The notes under the pieces were generated by a model. It was not told where the DNA came from. It searched no databases and worked only from the letters and a program-made list of their open reading frames with translations. Positions 54,487 to 64,000 of a stretch of 64,000 bases of DNA are shown here, one piece after another (position 1 is the first letter of the stretch; every line of letters starts with the position of its first letter). Position numbers and translations under genes: made by a program. The stretch spans positions 3,844,001-3,908,000 of the forward strand of contig NZ_CP042436.1 of the NCBI RefSeq assembly GCF_007971025.1. Direction: 5' to 3'. The DNA comes from Mucilaginibacter ginsenosidivorans (lineage in GTDB: Bacteria > Bacteroidota > Bacteroidia > Sphingobacteriales > Sphingobacteriaceae).

Positions 54487-55098
54487 ATGAAATTTCTCCG
54501 TATTACAATAATCCTATTACTGTTTGTAGTTACAGGCAACTCTGCATTTGCCCAGCAACAATGGACTTCTGCATCGGCAAAAAAGTGGATTAAAAGCCGT
54601 GATTGGGCCCATGGTTCAACCATCAAACTGAGTCCGTCTGCTGACTACCTTGAATTTGCAAAACAATATCATGCCAATAAATCATATTGGGACAAGGCGT
54701 TCGGGTTTTTAACTGATCCTAAACTTGATACATTAAAGCCCGGTAAATATGCAATCGACGGTGACAATGTGTACGCCATTATAACCGAAGCGCTTTCGAA
54801 GGGATTTGAAAGATCAGCATGGGAATCACACAAAAACTATATCGATCTTCATTATCTCATCAGGGGGAAAGAAAAAATAGGTTCGGCTCCAGTCGCAACA
54901 GCTACCGTAACAAATCCGTATGACGCGACTAAAGATGCGGCCAATTACACCGCTGAAGGCAAATACTACATCGCGGGACCGGGCGAGGTCTTTTTATTTT
55001 TTCCCGGTGACGCCCATCGGCCAAATATTAAGGTCGAGGGGTACGATACGGTAAAGAAACTCGTCATAAAGATCAGGTATGCAAGCGATGCGCAATAG
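54487..55098 (+). CDS. secreted YhcH/YjgK/YiaL family protein
   Basis: This 203-residue protein has a signal peptide (ITIILLLFVVTGNSAFAQ) and a cupin-like YhcH/DUF386 domain with WESHKNYIDLHYLIRGKEKIG and YYIAGPGEVFLFFPGDAHRPNI, the latter holding the family's metal-binding His. Cytoplasmic members act on sialic-acid or uronate metabolites; this one is exported. It is divergent from kduI, fitting the uronate theme. Confidence 0.87.
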   Translation: MKFLRITIILLLFVVTGNSAFAQQQWTSASAKKWIKSRDWAHGSTIKLSPSADYLEFAKQYHANKSYWDKAFGFLTDPKLDTLKPGKYAIDGDNVYAIITEALSKGFERSAWESHKNYIDLHYLIRGKEKIGSAPVATATVTNPYDATKDAANYTAEGKYYIAGPGEVFLFFPGDAHRPNIKVEGYDTVKKLVIKIRYASDAQ

Positions 55099-55181
55099 CG
55101 CTTTTGCTGCGGCGCCTGTGAAAAAAGCATGCTACATTTTATTACATTTGTATTATCTGTTTGTTAGCTATTGATTAAAGA

Positions 55182-55361
55182 ATGAAAAAAATCCAGATGT
55201 TCAGAAACTTTCTGTGGTTTCCAATCATAAGTATTGCTCTTTTTAACATAACTTTCAAAATCCAGGATAAAAATTATCATGTTCCGCAGCTCCATTATAT
55301 CATTTTGGGAGCGCTGATACTCATCTTTTTCGCCTCTTTCCTTTTCAAAAGGTCATCTTAA
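55182..55361 (+). CDS. small two-helix membrane protein
   Basis: This 59-residue ORF (MKKIQMFRNFLWFPIISIA start, ILGALILIFFASFLF near the end) has two hydrophobic segments and a basic tail (KRSS). It is too short for ordinary gene finding. No family is recognised. The start context and absence of overlap with other genes support it, but it could be spurious. Confidence 0.45.
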   Translation: MKKIQMFRNFLWFPIISIALFNITFKIQDKNYHVPQLHYIILGALILIFFASFLFKRSS

Positions 55362-55532
55362 GCACTTTTTTTCTTCGTTAAGTAACATTTTCAATGTGCC
55401 TAATTAATTGACAGTTATGGAATTAGCTTGCAAAAAACAGTCAAAAAATTCCTGAAATCTCTAAACCCAAAGGGCCAAATTCCGTAGAACAAGCCACTAT
55501 TGATTAATTCTACCTCTTGATTTGAGCTATAT

Positions 55533-58325
55533 ATGTTGGCGAGGTTTTTGACTTTCACTGCGGTATTTTTGCTGGCTATACAGTGCCATGCCATAAATTA
55601 TTATTTGTCCACAAGTACCGGTAACGATACTTATACTTACTTACAGGCCCAAAGCAAAACTACCCCCTGGAAAACCATAGCCGCTTTAAATACAAATTTC
55701 TCAAGGATGAAACCCGGTGATTCCATCCTGTTCAAATGCGGCGAAACATTTACCGGAAGCATCAGCATTACAAAATCGGGCATTGCAGGGTCACCTATTG
55801 TTATTTCGTCTTGGGGCACCGGCGCGAGGCCAGTTATAACCGGTCTTGTTCCTACGGGTTCATGGGTTAGTTTGGGCGGCGGTGTATATTCCGCAACTTG
55901 CCCCCTGGCCGGCACAACGGTAAATATGGTAACGCTTAACGGAGTTTCACAGCCTATCGGCAGGTACCCAAATGCAAATGCTACCAATGGCGGCTACCTT
56001 AATATCGATAGTCATACCGCCAATACCCAGGTAGTAAGCAGCCAATTAAATACTGCGGTAAACTGGACCGGGGCCGATATCGTATTCCGTAAAAACCACT
56101 GGGTGATTACTCACGGAACGGTAACCTCCAATACGGCAACCGTAGTTAATTATTCAGAAACTTCAGCTTACCAACCCATCAACAACTGGGGCTTCTTCTT
56201 CCAAAACCACCCGGCAACGCTTGATTTGCCGGGCGAATGGTATTATGACGCTGTAAACAAAAAAATACTGATGTATTTTGGCGCTACAACTCCAACCAAT
56301 GGCAGTGTTATGGTAGCAGGGTATGATTACCTTGTAAATTTTAGCGTACAAAATTATATCACCATAAAAGGGCTTGCATTCGTTGGAAGTAACTTAAGCC
56401 TGATCAATCTTTTCACTTCTACCGCGTTTACTGTCACCAATTGCACCTTGAGTAATGCCGGTCAGCATGGCTTGTATGCCAACGTTACCACCAACCTAGT
56501 TGTCTCCAATTGCAGTGTTCAAAATACCGCCAGCAATGGGATAGTAAGCCGCAACCAGACAAACACCACAGTAAGTAACGATACGCTAACCAATATCGGT
56601 ATTATAGCAGGCATGGGAGTTCCGAACGATGCTGCAAGTTATGAAGGCATCATTGTAACAGGGCCAAACACCGGGGCAACTATTTCAAACAACTCTATAG
56701 TTAATGTCGGATACAATGGCATCGACTTTGGCGGCGATAATACCATTGTTAAAAATAACTATGTTGACAATTTCGAGTTGATAAAGGACGACGGTGGCGC
56801 CATATATACTTATGCAGGCGACGTGGATTCATTAACCAATCACGTAGGTATACAGTTAACCAATAATATCTTATTAAATACGGTGGGCGCTCCGGCCGGA
56901 TCGACCGGCGTATTCCCGGGCTGCGCTTCGGGCATATACCTGGATGACAATACTACCGGCGTTACAATGACCGGAAATTCGATAGCAAATTGTCTTACCG
57001 GAGTATATTTTCACCATGCGCGCAATAACGTACTCAATGGCAATACCATATTCAATAATAGGCTTTGCCAGGTCCTCTTCCAGCATAATGGCACTAAGTA
57101 TACCATTAAGAATAATACGGTTACCAATAATATTATTTACTCCGTTTATAAGACTCAGTTTACGTTGTCGTTACAGTCAATTATGAATGACATACCCAGG
57201 TTTGCCACCTGGAGCGGGAATTATTACTCAAACACAATAGATAACATATTTCCCATCAGTTATAATGGCATGTTAATAAACCTGGTGTTATGGCAGCATA
57301 ACTATAATAAGGACCTTTCATCATATAATGCCATTTCGTTGCCGCTTTATAACGTCACTTTGACTACTAAAAGGACATTTTTTAACAACGGTGCATTTAA
57401 CAAAAACATCAATGGCGGTGTATCATGGTCGGCCAATGGCAACTTTAAGGCAATCTGGGACAATACAGGGGTGTTAGATGCAGGAACATTTAAAGGATAT
57501 TTCTCATTTATATCCGGCTCGGCGGGTAATAACCCTATGCTTCAGTTCAACATAGGGCCTGTCACCACAACCGCACCCTACATGGTCAAATTCAGCATGA
57601 AGTCTACCCATGGTTACAGAAGGCTGGCTATATTTCTGTTAAACAACAGCGCCCCGTATAACCAGGTGTCCGAAACAAAATACCTATTACTGGATAGCAA
57701 CCGGACAGAAAACACCCTTATGATAACGCCAACGTCTGCTTGCGCTAATACAGCAGTGGTTTTAAGGCTTGAGAATGAGGACGTAAGCTTGTATCTTGAC
57801 AATTTGAATTTCTATTCAACCACGTCAACATTGATCGACCCTAATACGCAATTACTTTTTGCTTATAATAACACCATGAGTAACAAGGTAGTTAAGCTTG
57901 CAAGCACCTATGTCGACGCTAAAAATACCGTTTACAAGGTAAGCACAACACTTGCGCCGTTCACGTCGGTCCTGCTAATAAAAAAACAAGATACTACCAT
58001 TACTAAACCCCCTATCGTTTATTCTGAACCCAAGGCTGCAAACGATATCCTTGCCTTCAATGCAACGCAAAAAAGCAACGCCACTATTGGCGTTTACCCT
58101 AATCCGGCCAGTGAGTATATTATCATCAACTTAAACGGTGCCGATGTGAAAAACCTCAACATCAAATTACTGAACACCCGCGGCGATGTGATAATGAACC
58201 AGCAAGTGCAAGTGACGGATACCAGTTACCGGCTCGATCTTAACCAAAAGCCCAAACCGGGCACCTACTTTTTACAGGTGAGTGGCGACGGACTTAACCA
58301 GGCAAGCAAAGTCGTTATTATTTAA
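55533..58325 (+). CDS. secreted right-handed beta-helix protein with T9SS sorting domain
   Basis: This 930-residue protein has a signal peptide (FLTFTAVFLLAIQCHA) and a pectate-lyase/right-handed parallel beta-helix domain over about residues 250-570, visible as repeated NNSIVNVGYNGIDFGGDN-type rungs. A beta-sandwich follows, probably carbohydrate-binding (about 620-775), and the last 80 residues (YPNPASEYIIIN to the end) are a type A T9SS C-terminal sorting domain. It is exported through the outer membrane and may cleave or bind polysaccharide. It opens the exopolysaccharide region. Confidence 0.85.
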   Translation: MLARFLTFTAVFLLAIQCHAINYYLSTSTGNDTYTYLQAQSKTTPWKTIAALNTNFSRMKPGDSILFKCGETFTGSISITKSGIAGSPIVISSWGTGARPVITGLVPTGSWVSLGGGVYSATCPLAGTTVNMVTLNGVSQPIGRYPNANATNGGYLNIDSHTANTQVVSSQLNTAVNWTGADIVFRKNHWVITHGTVTSNTATVVNYSETSAYQPINNWGFFFQNHPATLDLPGEWYYDAVNKKILMYFGATTPTNGSVMVAGYDYLVNFSVQNYITIKGLAFVGSNLSLINLFTSTAFTVTNCTLSNAGQHGLYANVTTNLVVSNCSVQNTASNGIVSRNQTNTTVSNDTLTNIGIIAGMGVPNDAASYEGIIVTGPNTGATISNNSIVNVGYNGIDFGGDNTIVKNNYVDNFELIKDDGGAIYTYAGDVDSLTNHVGIQLTNNILLNTVGAPAGSTGVFPGCASGIYLDDNTTGVTMTGNSIANCLTGVYFHHARNNVLNGNTIFNNRLCQVLFQHNGTKYTIKNNTVTNNIIYSVYKTQFTLSLQSIMNDIPRFATWSGNYYSNTIDNIFPISYNGMLINLVLWQHNYNKDLSSYNAISLPLYNVTLTTKRTFFNNGAFNKNINGGVSWSANGNFKAIWDNTGVLDAGTFKGYFSFISGSAGNNPMLQFNIGPVTTTAPYMVKFSMKSTHGYRRLAIFLLNNSAPYNQVSETKYLLLDSNRTENTLMITPTSACANTAVVLRLENEDVSLYLDNLNFYSTTSTLIDPNTQLLFAYNNTMSNKVVKLASTYVDAKNTVYKVSTTLAPFTSVLLIKKQDTTITKPPIVYSEPKAANDILAFNATQKSNATIGVYPNPASEYIIINLNGADVKNLNIKLLNTRGDVIMNQQVQVTDTSYRLDLNQKPKPGTYFLQVSGDGLNQASKVVII

Positions 58326-58429
58326 CTTGTTGTGTACCAAAAGTTAAGTAATAAAATTTCGTCTCAAATAATTTTTTCGGACAGGATAAAAATTTATCTT
58401 CGTAAATGATAAAAAGGCATTATTTTGTT

Positions 58430-58445
58430 ATTTTGTAAACAAAAT
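58430..58445. promoter_or_regulatory. 16-bp dyad upstream of gmd
   Basis: ATTTTGTAAACAAAAT is a perfect dyad (7-bp arms, AA centre) 63 bp before the gmd ATG in an AT-rich leader. It could be an operator; its partner is unknown. Confidence 0.4.
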
Positions 58446-58508
58446 TGGTCTTATTACGTAAAAAAGATAATTAAAAAGAATATCCACCTTAGCAAAAAAT
58501 AATAAATA

Positions 58509-59621
58509 ATGAAAAAAGCATTAATTACAGGGGTAACCGGACAAGACGGCGCCTATCTAACTGAGTTTTTATTGAATAAAGGCTACGAAGTGCACGGTAT
58601 CAAAAGAAGAAGCTCCCTGTTTAATACTGATCGTATCGACCACTTATACCAGGACCCTCATGAAACCAATGTAAAGTTCAAACTTCATTATGGCGATCTA
58701 TCAGACTCGACAAACCTGATCAGGATCATTCAGCAGGTTCAACCCGACGAAATATACAACCTGGGTGCCATGTCGCACGTGAAGGTGAGCTTTGACACTC
58801 CTGAATATACCGCTAATGCAGATGGTATCGGTACGTTGCGATTGCTTGAAGCCATCAGGATACTCGGCCTGGAGAAAAAAACAAAAATCTACCAGGCTTC
58901 CACTTCCGAATTGTACGGTTTGGTACAGGCCGTTCCGCAGTCCGAAACCACCCCGTTTTACCCACGCTCGCCTTACGCCGTGGCTAAACTGTATGCCTAT
59001 TGGATAACGGTGAATTATCGCGAAGCTTATGGAATATATGCCTGCAACGGTATTCTTTTTAATCACGAGAGCCCTTTACGCGGCGAAACATTCGTAACAC
59101 GTAAGATCACCAGGGCGGTAGCCAAAATTGCGCTCGGCCTGCAAGGCAGCCTTTTCCTGGGTAACCTCGACGCGCAGCGCGACTGGGGCCATGCTAAGGA
59201 TTATATCGAAGCAATGTACCTGATCCTTCAACAGGAAGTACCTGAGGATTATGTAATAGCAACCGGAGTTACTACCCGCGTACGCGAGTTTGTACGCCTT
59301 GCTTTTAAAGAAGTAGGTATTGAAGTTGAATTCCGGGGAGAAGGTGTTGACGAAAAAGGATACGTGGTATCTTGTTCTCACCCTGACTACCAGTTAGAAA
59401 TTGGCAAACAAGTTGTAGCTGTCGATCCTAAATACTTCCGCCCTACCGAAGTTGAATTGTTGATTGGTGATCCTACAAAATCAAATACCAAACTCGGCTG
59501 GAAACCTAAATATGACCTTGCCATGCTGGTAAGCGAAATGGTTGCAACCGACGTTGATCACTTCAGAAAAGAAAAACTACTGAAAGAATACGGCTATGCT
59601 ATAAAGAATCAGTTCGAATAA
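58509..59621 (+). CDS. gmd: GDP-mannose 4,6-dehydratase
   Basis: This 370-residue extended SDR converts GDP-mannose to GDP-4-keto-6-deoxymannose, the precursor of GDP-fucose or related sugars. It has [28 protein letters not shown], the catalytic YAVAK in [14 protein letters not shown] and [23 protein letters not shown], which are family signatures. It is monocistronic, ending in a strong terminator, in an exopolysaccharide region. Confidence 0.97.
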   Translation: MKKALITGVTGQDGAYLTEFLLNKGYEVHGIKRRSSLFNTDRIDHLYQDPHETNVKFKLHYGDLSDSTNLIRIIQQVQPDEIYNLGAMSHVKVSFDTPEYTANADGIGTLRLLEAIRILGLEKKTKIYQASTSELYGLVQAVPQSETTPFYPRSPYAVAKLYAYWITVNYREAYGIYACNGILFNHESPLRGETFVTRKITRAVAKIALGLQGSLFLGNLDAQRDWGHAKDYIEAMYLILQQEVPEDYVIATGVTTRVREFVRLAFKEVGIEVEFRGEGVDEKGYVVSCSHPDYQLEIGKQVVAVDPKYFRPTEVELLIGDPTKSNTKLGWKPKYDLAMLVSEMVATDVDHFRKEKLLKEYGYAIKNQFE

Positions 59622-59645
59622 TATTTGCATTTCAACAAAACAAGG

Positions 59646-59680
59646 AAAAGTCTCTCCGCTTATAGCAGAGGGACTTTTTT
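59646..59680 (+). terminator. terminator of gmd
   Basis: AAAAGTCTCTCCGCT pairs with AGCAGAGGGACTTTT (two G.T pairs) around a TAT loop and runs into a T tract. Confidence 0.88.
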
Positions 59681-59941
59681 ATTGATATCATTACTCCCAG
59701 CAATGTATACTATTATTATTACCCTATACATTGCAAAAAAAAACGGATTTGGTCCCGGGAAAAGATATCCCATCCGGATTTACCAAAATGTGCCGTTGTG
59801 TATAACCTTTAATGAAGTGTGATCATTGGGCTTGAATGAGCCTTAAACTAAAGCTTTTTTAATGGACAACCCTCACCTTCAGAGAACAGACAAAACATCC
59901 GTCTCAAAGATGAGGGTTTAAAATTGTTATAAAGCGCAGGT
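59681..59941. other. intergenic region between convergent gmd and wcaJ-like genes
   Basis: It holds a perfect 10-bp inverted repeat (GCAATGTATA, 59700-59709, with TATACATTGC, 59725-59734) and an 8-bp stem (AACCCTCA, 59868-59875, with TGAGGGTT, 59911-59918) that may terminate the wcaJ-like gene. No ORF is convincing. Confidence 0.5.
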
Positions 59942-61342
59942 TTAATATGCGTTCTTATCGCCTGTGATCGATTTCAATAAAGTATTAACTACAATCTTCA
60001 GGTCAAGCAGGAAAGTCCAGTTTTCAAGATACCATACGTCGGCTTCAACACGTTCAAGCATAGCCTCGGTTGTCTTGGTTTCGCCACGAAGGCCGTTTAT
60101 CTGCGCCCAGCCGGTAATGCCTGGTTTCATAAAGTGGCGTACCATAAACTGGTCTATCAGCTGCGAATACTGTTCTGTATGGCTCAACATGTGAGGACGA
60201 GGGCCGACTACCGACATATTACCCAACAGTACGTTAAAGAACTGCGGTAACTCGTCCAGACTTGTTTTACGCATGAAAGTACCGATTTTGGTTATGCGTG
60301 GATCTCCCAGCGTTGCTTGTTTGTGCTCAAGATCTTTGTTGATCCGCATACTTCTGAACTTATAGCACAGGAAAGCATGGTTATCACGTCCGGAACGCAT
60401 TTGCTTAAAGAATATAGGGCCCTTCGACTCTAACTTGATCAATATCGCAAGGATCGGGAACAACCAGCTAAATACAAACAAAATAATCATTAGCGAGAAT
60501 ACGATATCGAAAGCACGTTTTAATGCCCTGTTCAGTATATTTTCTAAAGGCTCAGCACGTACCGAAAGGATTGGAATATTACCAAGGTTCTGCAGGTATG
60601 ACGTGTTCTTGAAATATTCATGATATTCCGGAACAATTTTGAAACGGATAAGATTCTTGTCCGAATCAGACATAAGCCTTTCGATAGTTTTATGTTCAGA
60701 ATAAGGCAGCGCACAAAATATCTCGTCTACATTGTTTTTTAGCACATAATCCATACATAGGCTGGTATTGCCCAGGTATAAATGTTGTTGTTTTACTTTG
60801 GAAGGTTCATCATCAAAAAATCCAAGCAGATCGTAACCTTTAAGTACTTTATTATTAAACTGATTATACAATTCGTTCCCTGCACGGCTTGCTCCTACTA
60901 TAATAGCTTTGCGCGAATTGCTAAGCAACACCCTGTCACTTTTTCGCAAGGCAAAAAACACTACTTTCCACGCACCCAGCAGAATGCCGAACAACGACAT
61001 GGAGTAAAACAGGTATTCTTTTGTAATAAAATATGTTTTGGTACCTATAACCAGCAATATAATGGTGCAAATTAAGCTTAAGTATAACAGGTATGTTTTG
61101 ATAGCGCTATGGTAAACTTTAAGGTCATCGTCGGAAACAGAATTATAAAGGCTTGTGATATTTGACGATAGTAACCATAAAAGGTTGAACACCAAAACTA
61201 CAGGGAGGTAGCTTTTATTGTTCATCCAGGGAATTAGCGAGCTGTCCAATAAATTATACACCACGATCAACGAAATGTTGAGAACTAGATAGTCCAGGGT
61301 TAAATTGATCGCGTTATAAAATTGTTTGTACCTGTGTACCAT
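59942..61342 (-). CDS. undecaprenyl-phosphate glucose phosphotransferase (WcaJ-like)
   Basis: This 466-residue membrane enzyme starts exopolysaccharide synthesis by moving a sugar-phosphate onto undecaprenyl phosphate. It has four N-terminal transmembrane helices, a central CoA-binding-like domain ([20 protein letters not shown]), another membrane helix near residue 285 and the C-terminal bacterial sugar transferase domain with [25 protein letters not shown] and [17 protein letters not shown]. The ATG at 61342 is preferred over an upstream TTG. Confidence 0.92.
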   Translation of the reverse strand: MVHRYKQFYNAINLTLDYLVLNISLIVVYNLLDSSLIPWMNNKSYLPVVLVFNLLWLLSSNITSLYNSVSDDDLKVYHSAIKTYLLYLSLICTIILLVIGTKTYFITKEYLFYSMSLFGILLGAWKVVFFALRKSDRVLLSNSRKAIIVGASRAGNELYNQFNNKVLKGYDLLGFFDDEPSKVKQQHLYLGNTSLCMDYVLKNNVDEIFCALPYSEHKTIERLMSDSDKNLIRFKIVPEYHEYFKNTSYLQNLGNIPILSVRAEPLENILNRALKRAFDIVFSLMIILFVFSWLFPILAILIKLESKGPIFFKQMRSGRDNHAFLCYKFRSMRINKDLEHKQATLGDPRITKIGTFMRKTSLDELPQFFNVLLGNMSVVGPRPHMLSHTEQYSQLIDQFMVRHFMKPGITGWAQINGLRGETKTTEAMLERVEADVWYLENWTFLLDLKIVVNTLLKSITGDKNAY

Positions 61343-61741
61343 ATTTTCAAGGGTTTTGTGACTAAGGGTATGCAATAACTATGCTCAAATTATATTATAC
61401 CCCGCTTAATACGTTTTTTTTGCATTTTCCCGTAAATACACGCACAGGCTATGCGTAAAAACCGAGTATAGATTTAGACTTTAATACTCATTCCCTATTT
61501 GCTAACTCGCTGCCTTTATGTGAACTCTGTGTAATAAACTCCCCATTTGAGTAATTTAATACATAATAAAATTAATACTATAAAGTCTATTAAATTAATA
61601 GCATTTTTTTAATCCCTGTGCATTTTTATTGCCAGATTAGAAACAAAACACTGTATTAAATACTAAACACAAAAAATTGGAAATTAGGAAATTTGTGTAA
61701 GAACGTCTGTGCGAACTAATACGGATTAGGGGGGGCTGAGG
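61343..61741. other. AT-rich intergenic region upstream of the wcaJ-like gene
   Basis: The 399-bp AT-rich region holds no ORF. It contains a 15-nt palindrome CTATTAAATTAATAG (61587-61601). It separates the WecG-like gene from the phosphotransferase on the same strand and probably holds the latter's promoter. Confidence 0.45.
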
Positions 61742-62530
61742 TTATGATTTTGATCCGCTAAATGCGCTGCCGACTCCCCTGCTTATGATCATCCAAACAA
61801 ACGGAAAGCCGTAGTATATATATCTTTTACTCATGCGTTTAGGTTCTTTCAAAAGCCTGATAAACCATTCGAGCCCCAAGTTTACCCAAACCTTTCCGGG
61901 GCGCGTTATGGTGCCGGCATAAAAATCGAATACCGCCCCTATCGAGCATATAACATTAGCCTCTAGTTTATCTTTATTTTCATCGTTCCATTTCTCCTGC
62001 TTGGGCGCTGTCATACCAACAAAAAGTACATCCGGTTTAAATCCATTTACTGCGTTTATCATTGCCGCATTATCCTCGTCGCTAAATTGGGGCTTATATG
62101 GTGGGGAATAAAATTCCGCTTTTATATTAGGGTATTCCCGTTCAAGGCGCTCCTTTATCTTTGCAAGCGTTTTCTCCGATGAACCCAGGTAAAAACAGCT
62201 TCCTCCTTCTTCATTTAGCTTTTCGAGCAAATATTTATGAAGGTCCGCTCCTGCTACTTTTTTTATCTTTTTTTTCTCCAGCACTTTCGCGGCCACAACA
62301 ATCCCGATCCCATCCGGTAGCAAAATATCTGAGTTCTGCAATGCTTTTTTGAACGCAGGATCCTTTTCGGCAATTATATAAGAATATTGATTTATAGTAT
62401 TAACAACGCATTTTGCATCGGTCTGTAAAAAGCCGATCCCGGAAGAAAGTATTGAATAATCAAACAGTTCTATTGTTTCGAATGGAGCCATTTCATTTAT
62501 TATTACTGGTTCTTCAAAAAAGTTATCCAT
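61742..62530 (-). CDS. WecG/TagA/CpsF-family glycosyltransferase
   Basis: This 262-residue GT26 enzyme transfers a sugar such as N-acetylmannosaminuronic acid onto a lipid-linked precursor. Motifs are NSDILLPDGIGIVVAAKVL, VAGADLHKYLLEKL, VLFVGMTAPKQEKWN and SIGAVFDFYAGTITRPGK. With the ATG at 62530 it overlaps the preceding gene by 28 bases; the ATG at 62491 would leave a 11-bp gap and still include the whole domain, so the start is uncertain. Confidence 0.9.
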   Translation of the reverse strand: MDNFFEEPVIINEMAPFETIELFDYSILSSGIGFLQTDAKCVVNTINQYSYIIAEKDPAFKKALQNSDILLPDGIGIVVAAKVLEKKKIKKVAGADLHKYLLEKLNEEGGSCFYLGSSEKTLAKIKERLEREYPNIKAEFYSPPYKPQFSDEDNAAMINAVNGFKPDVLFVGMTAPKQEKWNDENKDKLEANVICSIGAVFDFYAGTITRPGKVWVNLGLEWFIRLLKEPKRMSKRYIYYGFPFVWMIISRGVGSAFSGSKS

Positions 62531-63315
62531 CTTGTTAATGTGTCTTTATCGTAGTGATCTTCAAGTAAGCCCGAACCGGAAATCCAGGGATGTAACATTA
62601 CTTCGACCTTTAAGTTTTGGTCACGCTGGCTTTTATACTCCAAAAACCTTTCCACCGTTTCAAAACGGTCTGAATAATTACAATTGTTTTTCCTGAACAG
62701 GTTGTTGATATATTTCCTGTAATAAAACTTCATATAGCTTCCCTCATTGTAAGTCTGAGCAAGCCTGATCTTCAATTTATGTTGTTTGGCGGCCGCCAGG
62801 AACAATTTATAAAAAGCCGGTAGCGTATGCAGGTGCAAATGCGAGTCGACATGAGTGATACTAACTTTTTTTGAAAGAGCCTTTTCTATCTGTGCGTTTA
62901 TTTCTTTTGCAAACGCACTTTTAACTGCAGCGCTCAAATTTATGAGCACCTTATTTGTTTTCCCGACATCGAAATTTCCTTCCGAGTCCAGGAAATCCTC
63001 TTTAAAACCGGTTAGCGGCTTACCCTCCGCCAGGTTAACGTGGACACCGACATTCCCGATTACCGGATTTGAATGCACCAACTCAACCGCTTCATCAAAA
63101 CCACCCATATTGGTCATTAACGATGTGCTGTTGATATAGCCCAGTTCAAAACATTGTAAAATGCCTTTATTCACAAACTCGTCATAGCCCAGGTCATCCG
63201 CGTTGGCTATTATATTACCGGGTAACTGCATACTGTATTTTAAAAACCGTGCAAAAAAGCGATCTAACCTGGTTTTTAAGATATTTTCCGAGATATGATC
63301 ACTGGCCTCAGCCAT
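62503..63315 (-). CDS. ChbG/HpnK (YdjC)-family deacetylase
   Basis: This 270-residue protein is a YdjC-type carbohydrate deacetylase with the metal-binding motifs NADDLGYDEFVNKGI and HVNLAEGKPLTG, and the catalytic THVDSHLHLHTLPAF. ChbG members remove N-acetyl groups from chito-oligosaccharides and HpnK acts on hopanoid sugars; here the exopolysaccharide context suggests deacetylation of a polymer or precursor. It overlaps the WecG-like gene, so they are co-transcribed. Confidence 0.87.
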   Translation of the reverse strand: MAEASDHISENILKTRLDRFFARFLKYSMQLPGNIIANADDLGYDEFVNKGILQCFELGYINSTSLMTNMGGFDEAVELVHSNPVIGNVGVHVNLAEGKPLTGFKEDFLDSEGNFDVGKTNKVLINLSAAVKSAFAKEINAQIEKALSKKVSITHVDSHLHLHTLPAFYKLFLAAAKQHKLKIRLAQTYNEGSYMKFYYRKYINNLFRKNNCNYSDRFETVERFLEYKSQRDQNLKVEVMLHPWISGSGLLEDHYDKDTLTRWITFLKNQ

Positions 63316-63488
63316 TCGTAGCCCTCGTCGGGCAATTCAAATATACAATCTGAACTCTGTATGTAACAGGAATAGTACGAACTTGGTTTCGGTGTCAAAA
63401 AATTATTTTCCGGTTATAATCCCATCCGTGCTATTTTCCTACTGCCACGACAAGCACGTACTTAGCTTTTCTTATGATGTTAATTAAC

Positions 63489-64000
63489 CTATTGATAATT
63501 AAGCTTGTACAATTGCTTATGCTTTTCAAGATCTTCAACCGAATCGAAACGGTCTTTTAACTTCACCGCCGGGCTTCCCGCATAAATGGAGTAAGGTTCC
63601 ACATCTCTTGTTACAATAGACCCTGAAGCGATTATACTTCCGGTACCTATCCACACCCCGCCCATTATTACGGTACCATAACCAATCCAGACATCGTCCT
63701 CCACAATGATAACGTCGTGAAGTCCGCGCCACTTATAGTCGTTATCGCGCACCTGGCTTGCCAGCCTTATCGGTGTACCTGGTTGCTGGAAATTATGGTC
63801 GTACCTGCCGATCATCGCCACTTTATTACCGAGCATAACATGGTTACCAATAATGCAATCTGTCTCTATTAGCGAGTCGCGGCCAATATAAAAATCATCA
63901 CCTATGATAAGGGTGTCCCTGGCCCACAAGCTTACGCGGGCCCCTGCATGGAATCCTTTCCCGATTTTATATTGCGACCATTTAACTTTCACCAGGTAAA
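63489..64000 (-). CDS. hexapeptide-repeat acyltransferase (partial, runs off the window)
   Basis: This left-handed beta-helix acyltransferase shows repeated hexapeptide turns (IGDDFYIGRDSLIETDCIIGNHVMLGNKVAMIG, VWIGYGTVIMGGVWIGTGSIIASGSIVTRDVEPYSIYAGSPA), as in WcaF/CpsH-type O-acetyltransferases. It probably acetylates exopolysaccharide sugars with acetyl-CoA. The reading frame has no stop up to the right edge and the first in-frame start inside is a GTG at 63992, so the true N-terminus may lie beyond the window. A 173-bp gap separates it from the ChbG-like gene. Confidence 0.85.
   Translation of the reverse strand, partial: YLVKVKWSQYKIGKGFHAGARVSLWARDTLIIGDDFYIGRDSLIETDCIIGNHVMLGNKVAMIGRYDHNFQQPGTPIRLASQVRDNDYKWRGLHDVIIVEDDVWIGYGTVIMGGVWIGTGSIIASGSIVTRDVEPYSIYAGSPAVKLKDRFDSVEDLEKHKQLYKLNYQ

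Overview
The window looks like a chromosomal segment of a Bacteroidota soil or freshwater bacterium of the Sphingobacteriaceae type (Mucilaginibacter/Pedobacter-like). This is inferred from the gene families, not from a search. Supporting signs are a secreted beta-helix protein with a type IX secretion (T9SS) C-terminal sorting domain, a 7TMR-DISM histidine kinase, Bacteroidota-type promoters (TTTG-N20-TATATTTG), a Bacteroidota tyrosine recombinase lacking the first catalytic Arg, and moderate GC content.

Layout. 1-9 kb: trehalose synthesis (otsAB fusion) convergent with a GH15 glycosidase, a 1-Cys peroxiredoxin, a cold-shock protein, an MFS transporter, aerobic hemF and two small envelope genes. 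9-14 kb: gyrA and two periplasmic TPR proteins. 14-19.6 kb: small enzymes and an ArsR-led six-gene operon. 19.8-22.3 kb: rpsO-pnp. 22.4-29 kb: a repeat-rich accessory stretch with a four-helix-bundle gene between inverted word arrays, several palindromic repeat elements, SDR and AraC genes, then ddl. 28.7-32.6 kb: PASTA protein, mltG, thioesterase, YihY and GNAT genes. 32.7-35.4 kb: a rifampin phosphotransferase. 35.7-43.2 kb: a compact signalling/biosynthesis locus with an acyltransferase-like protein, a ThiF-nitroreductase fusion, a 7TMR-DISM kinase, a REC-kinase hybrid and two response regulators. 43.5-48.6 kb: two tRNA-Ser genes, a second ArsR operon with a decayed serine hydrolase, and a 2.9-kb integrated element at tRNA-Ser(CGA). 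48.7-55.4 kb: a lipoprotein, cupin, MerR/NTF2 pair, AraC and uronate genes (kduI, mannonate-type SDR, YhcH). 55.5-64 kb: an exopolysaccharide locus (T9SS beta-helix protein, gmd, WcaJ-like phosphotransferase, WecG-like transferase, ChbG-like deacetylase, hexapeptide acyltransferase) running off the right edge.

Most noteworthy: (1) the four-helix-bundle gene enclosed by inverted 19-nt word arrays, with similar arrays of unrelated words at other intergenic sites; (2) two paralogous ArsR operons with identical promoter geometry but diverged paired palindromic operators; (3) a tRNA-Ser island with a 17-bp direct repeat and a displaced tRNA terminator; (4) the acyltransferase/ThiF-nitroreductase/kinase locus, a candidate small-molecule signalling system. 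All calls come from reading the sequence; no database search was run.
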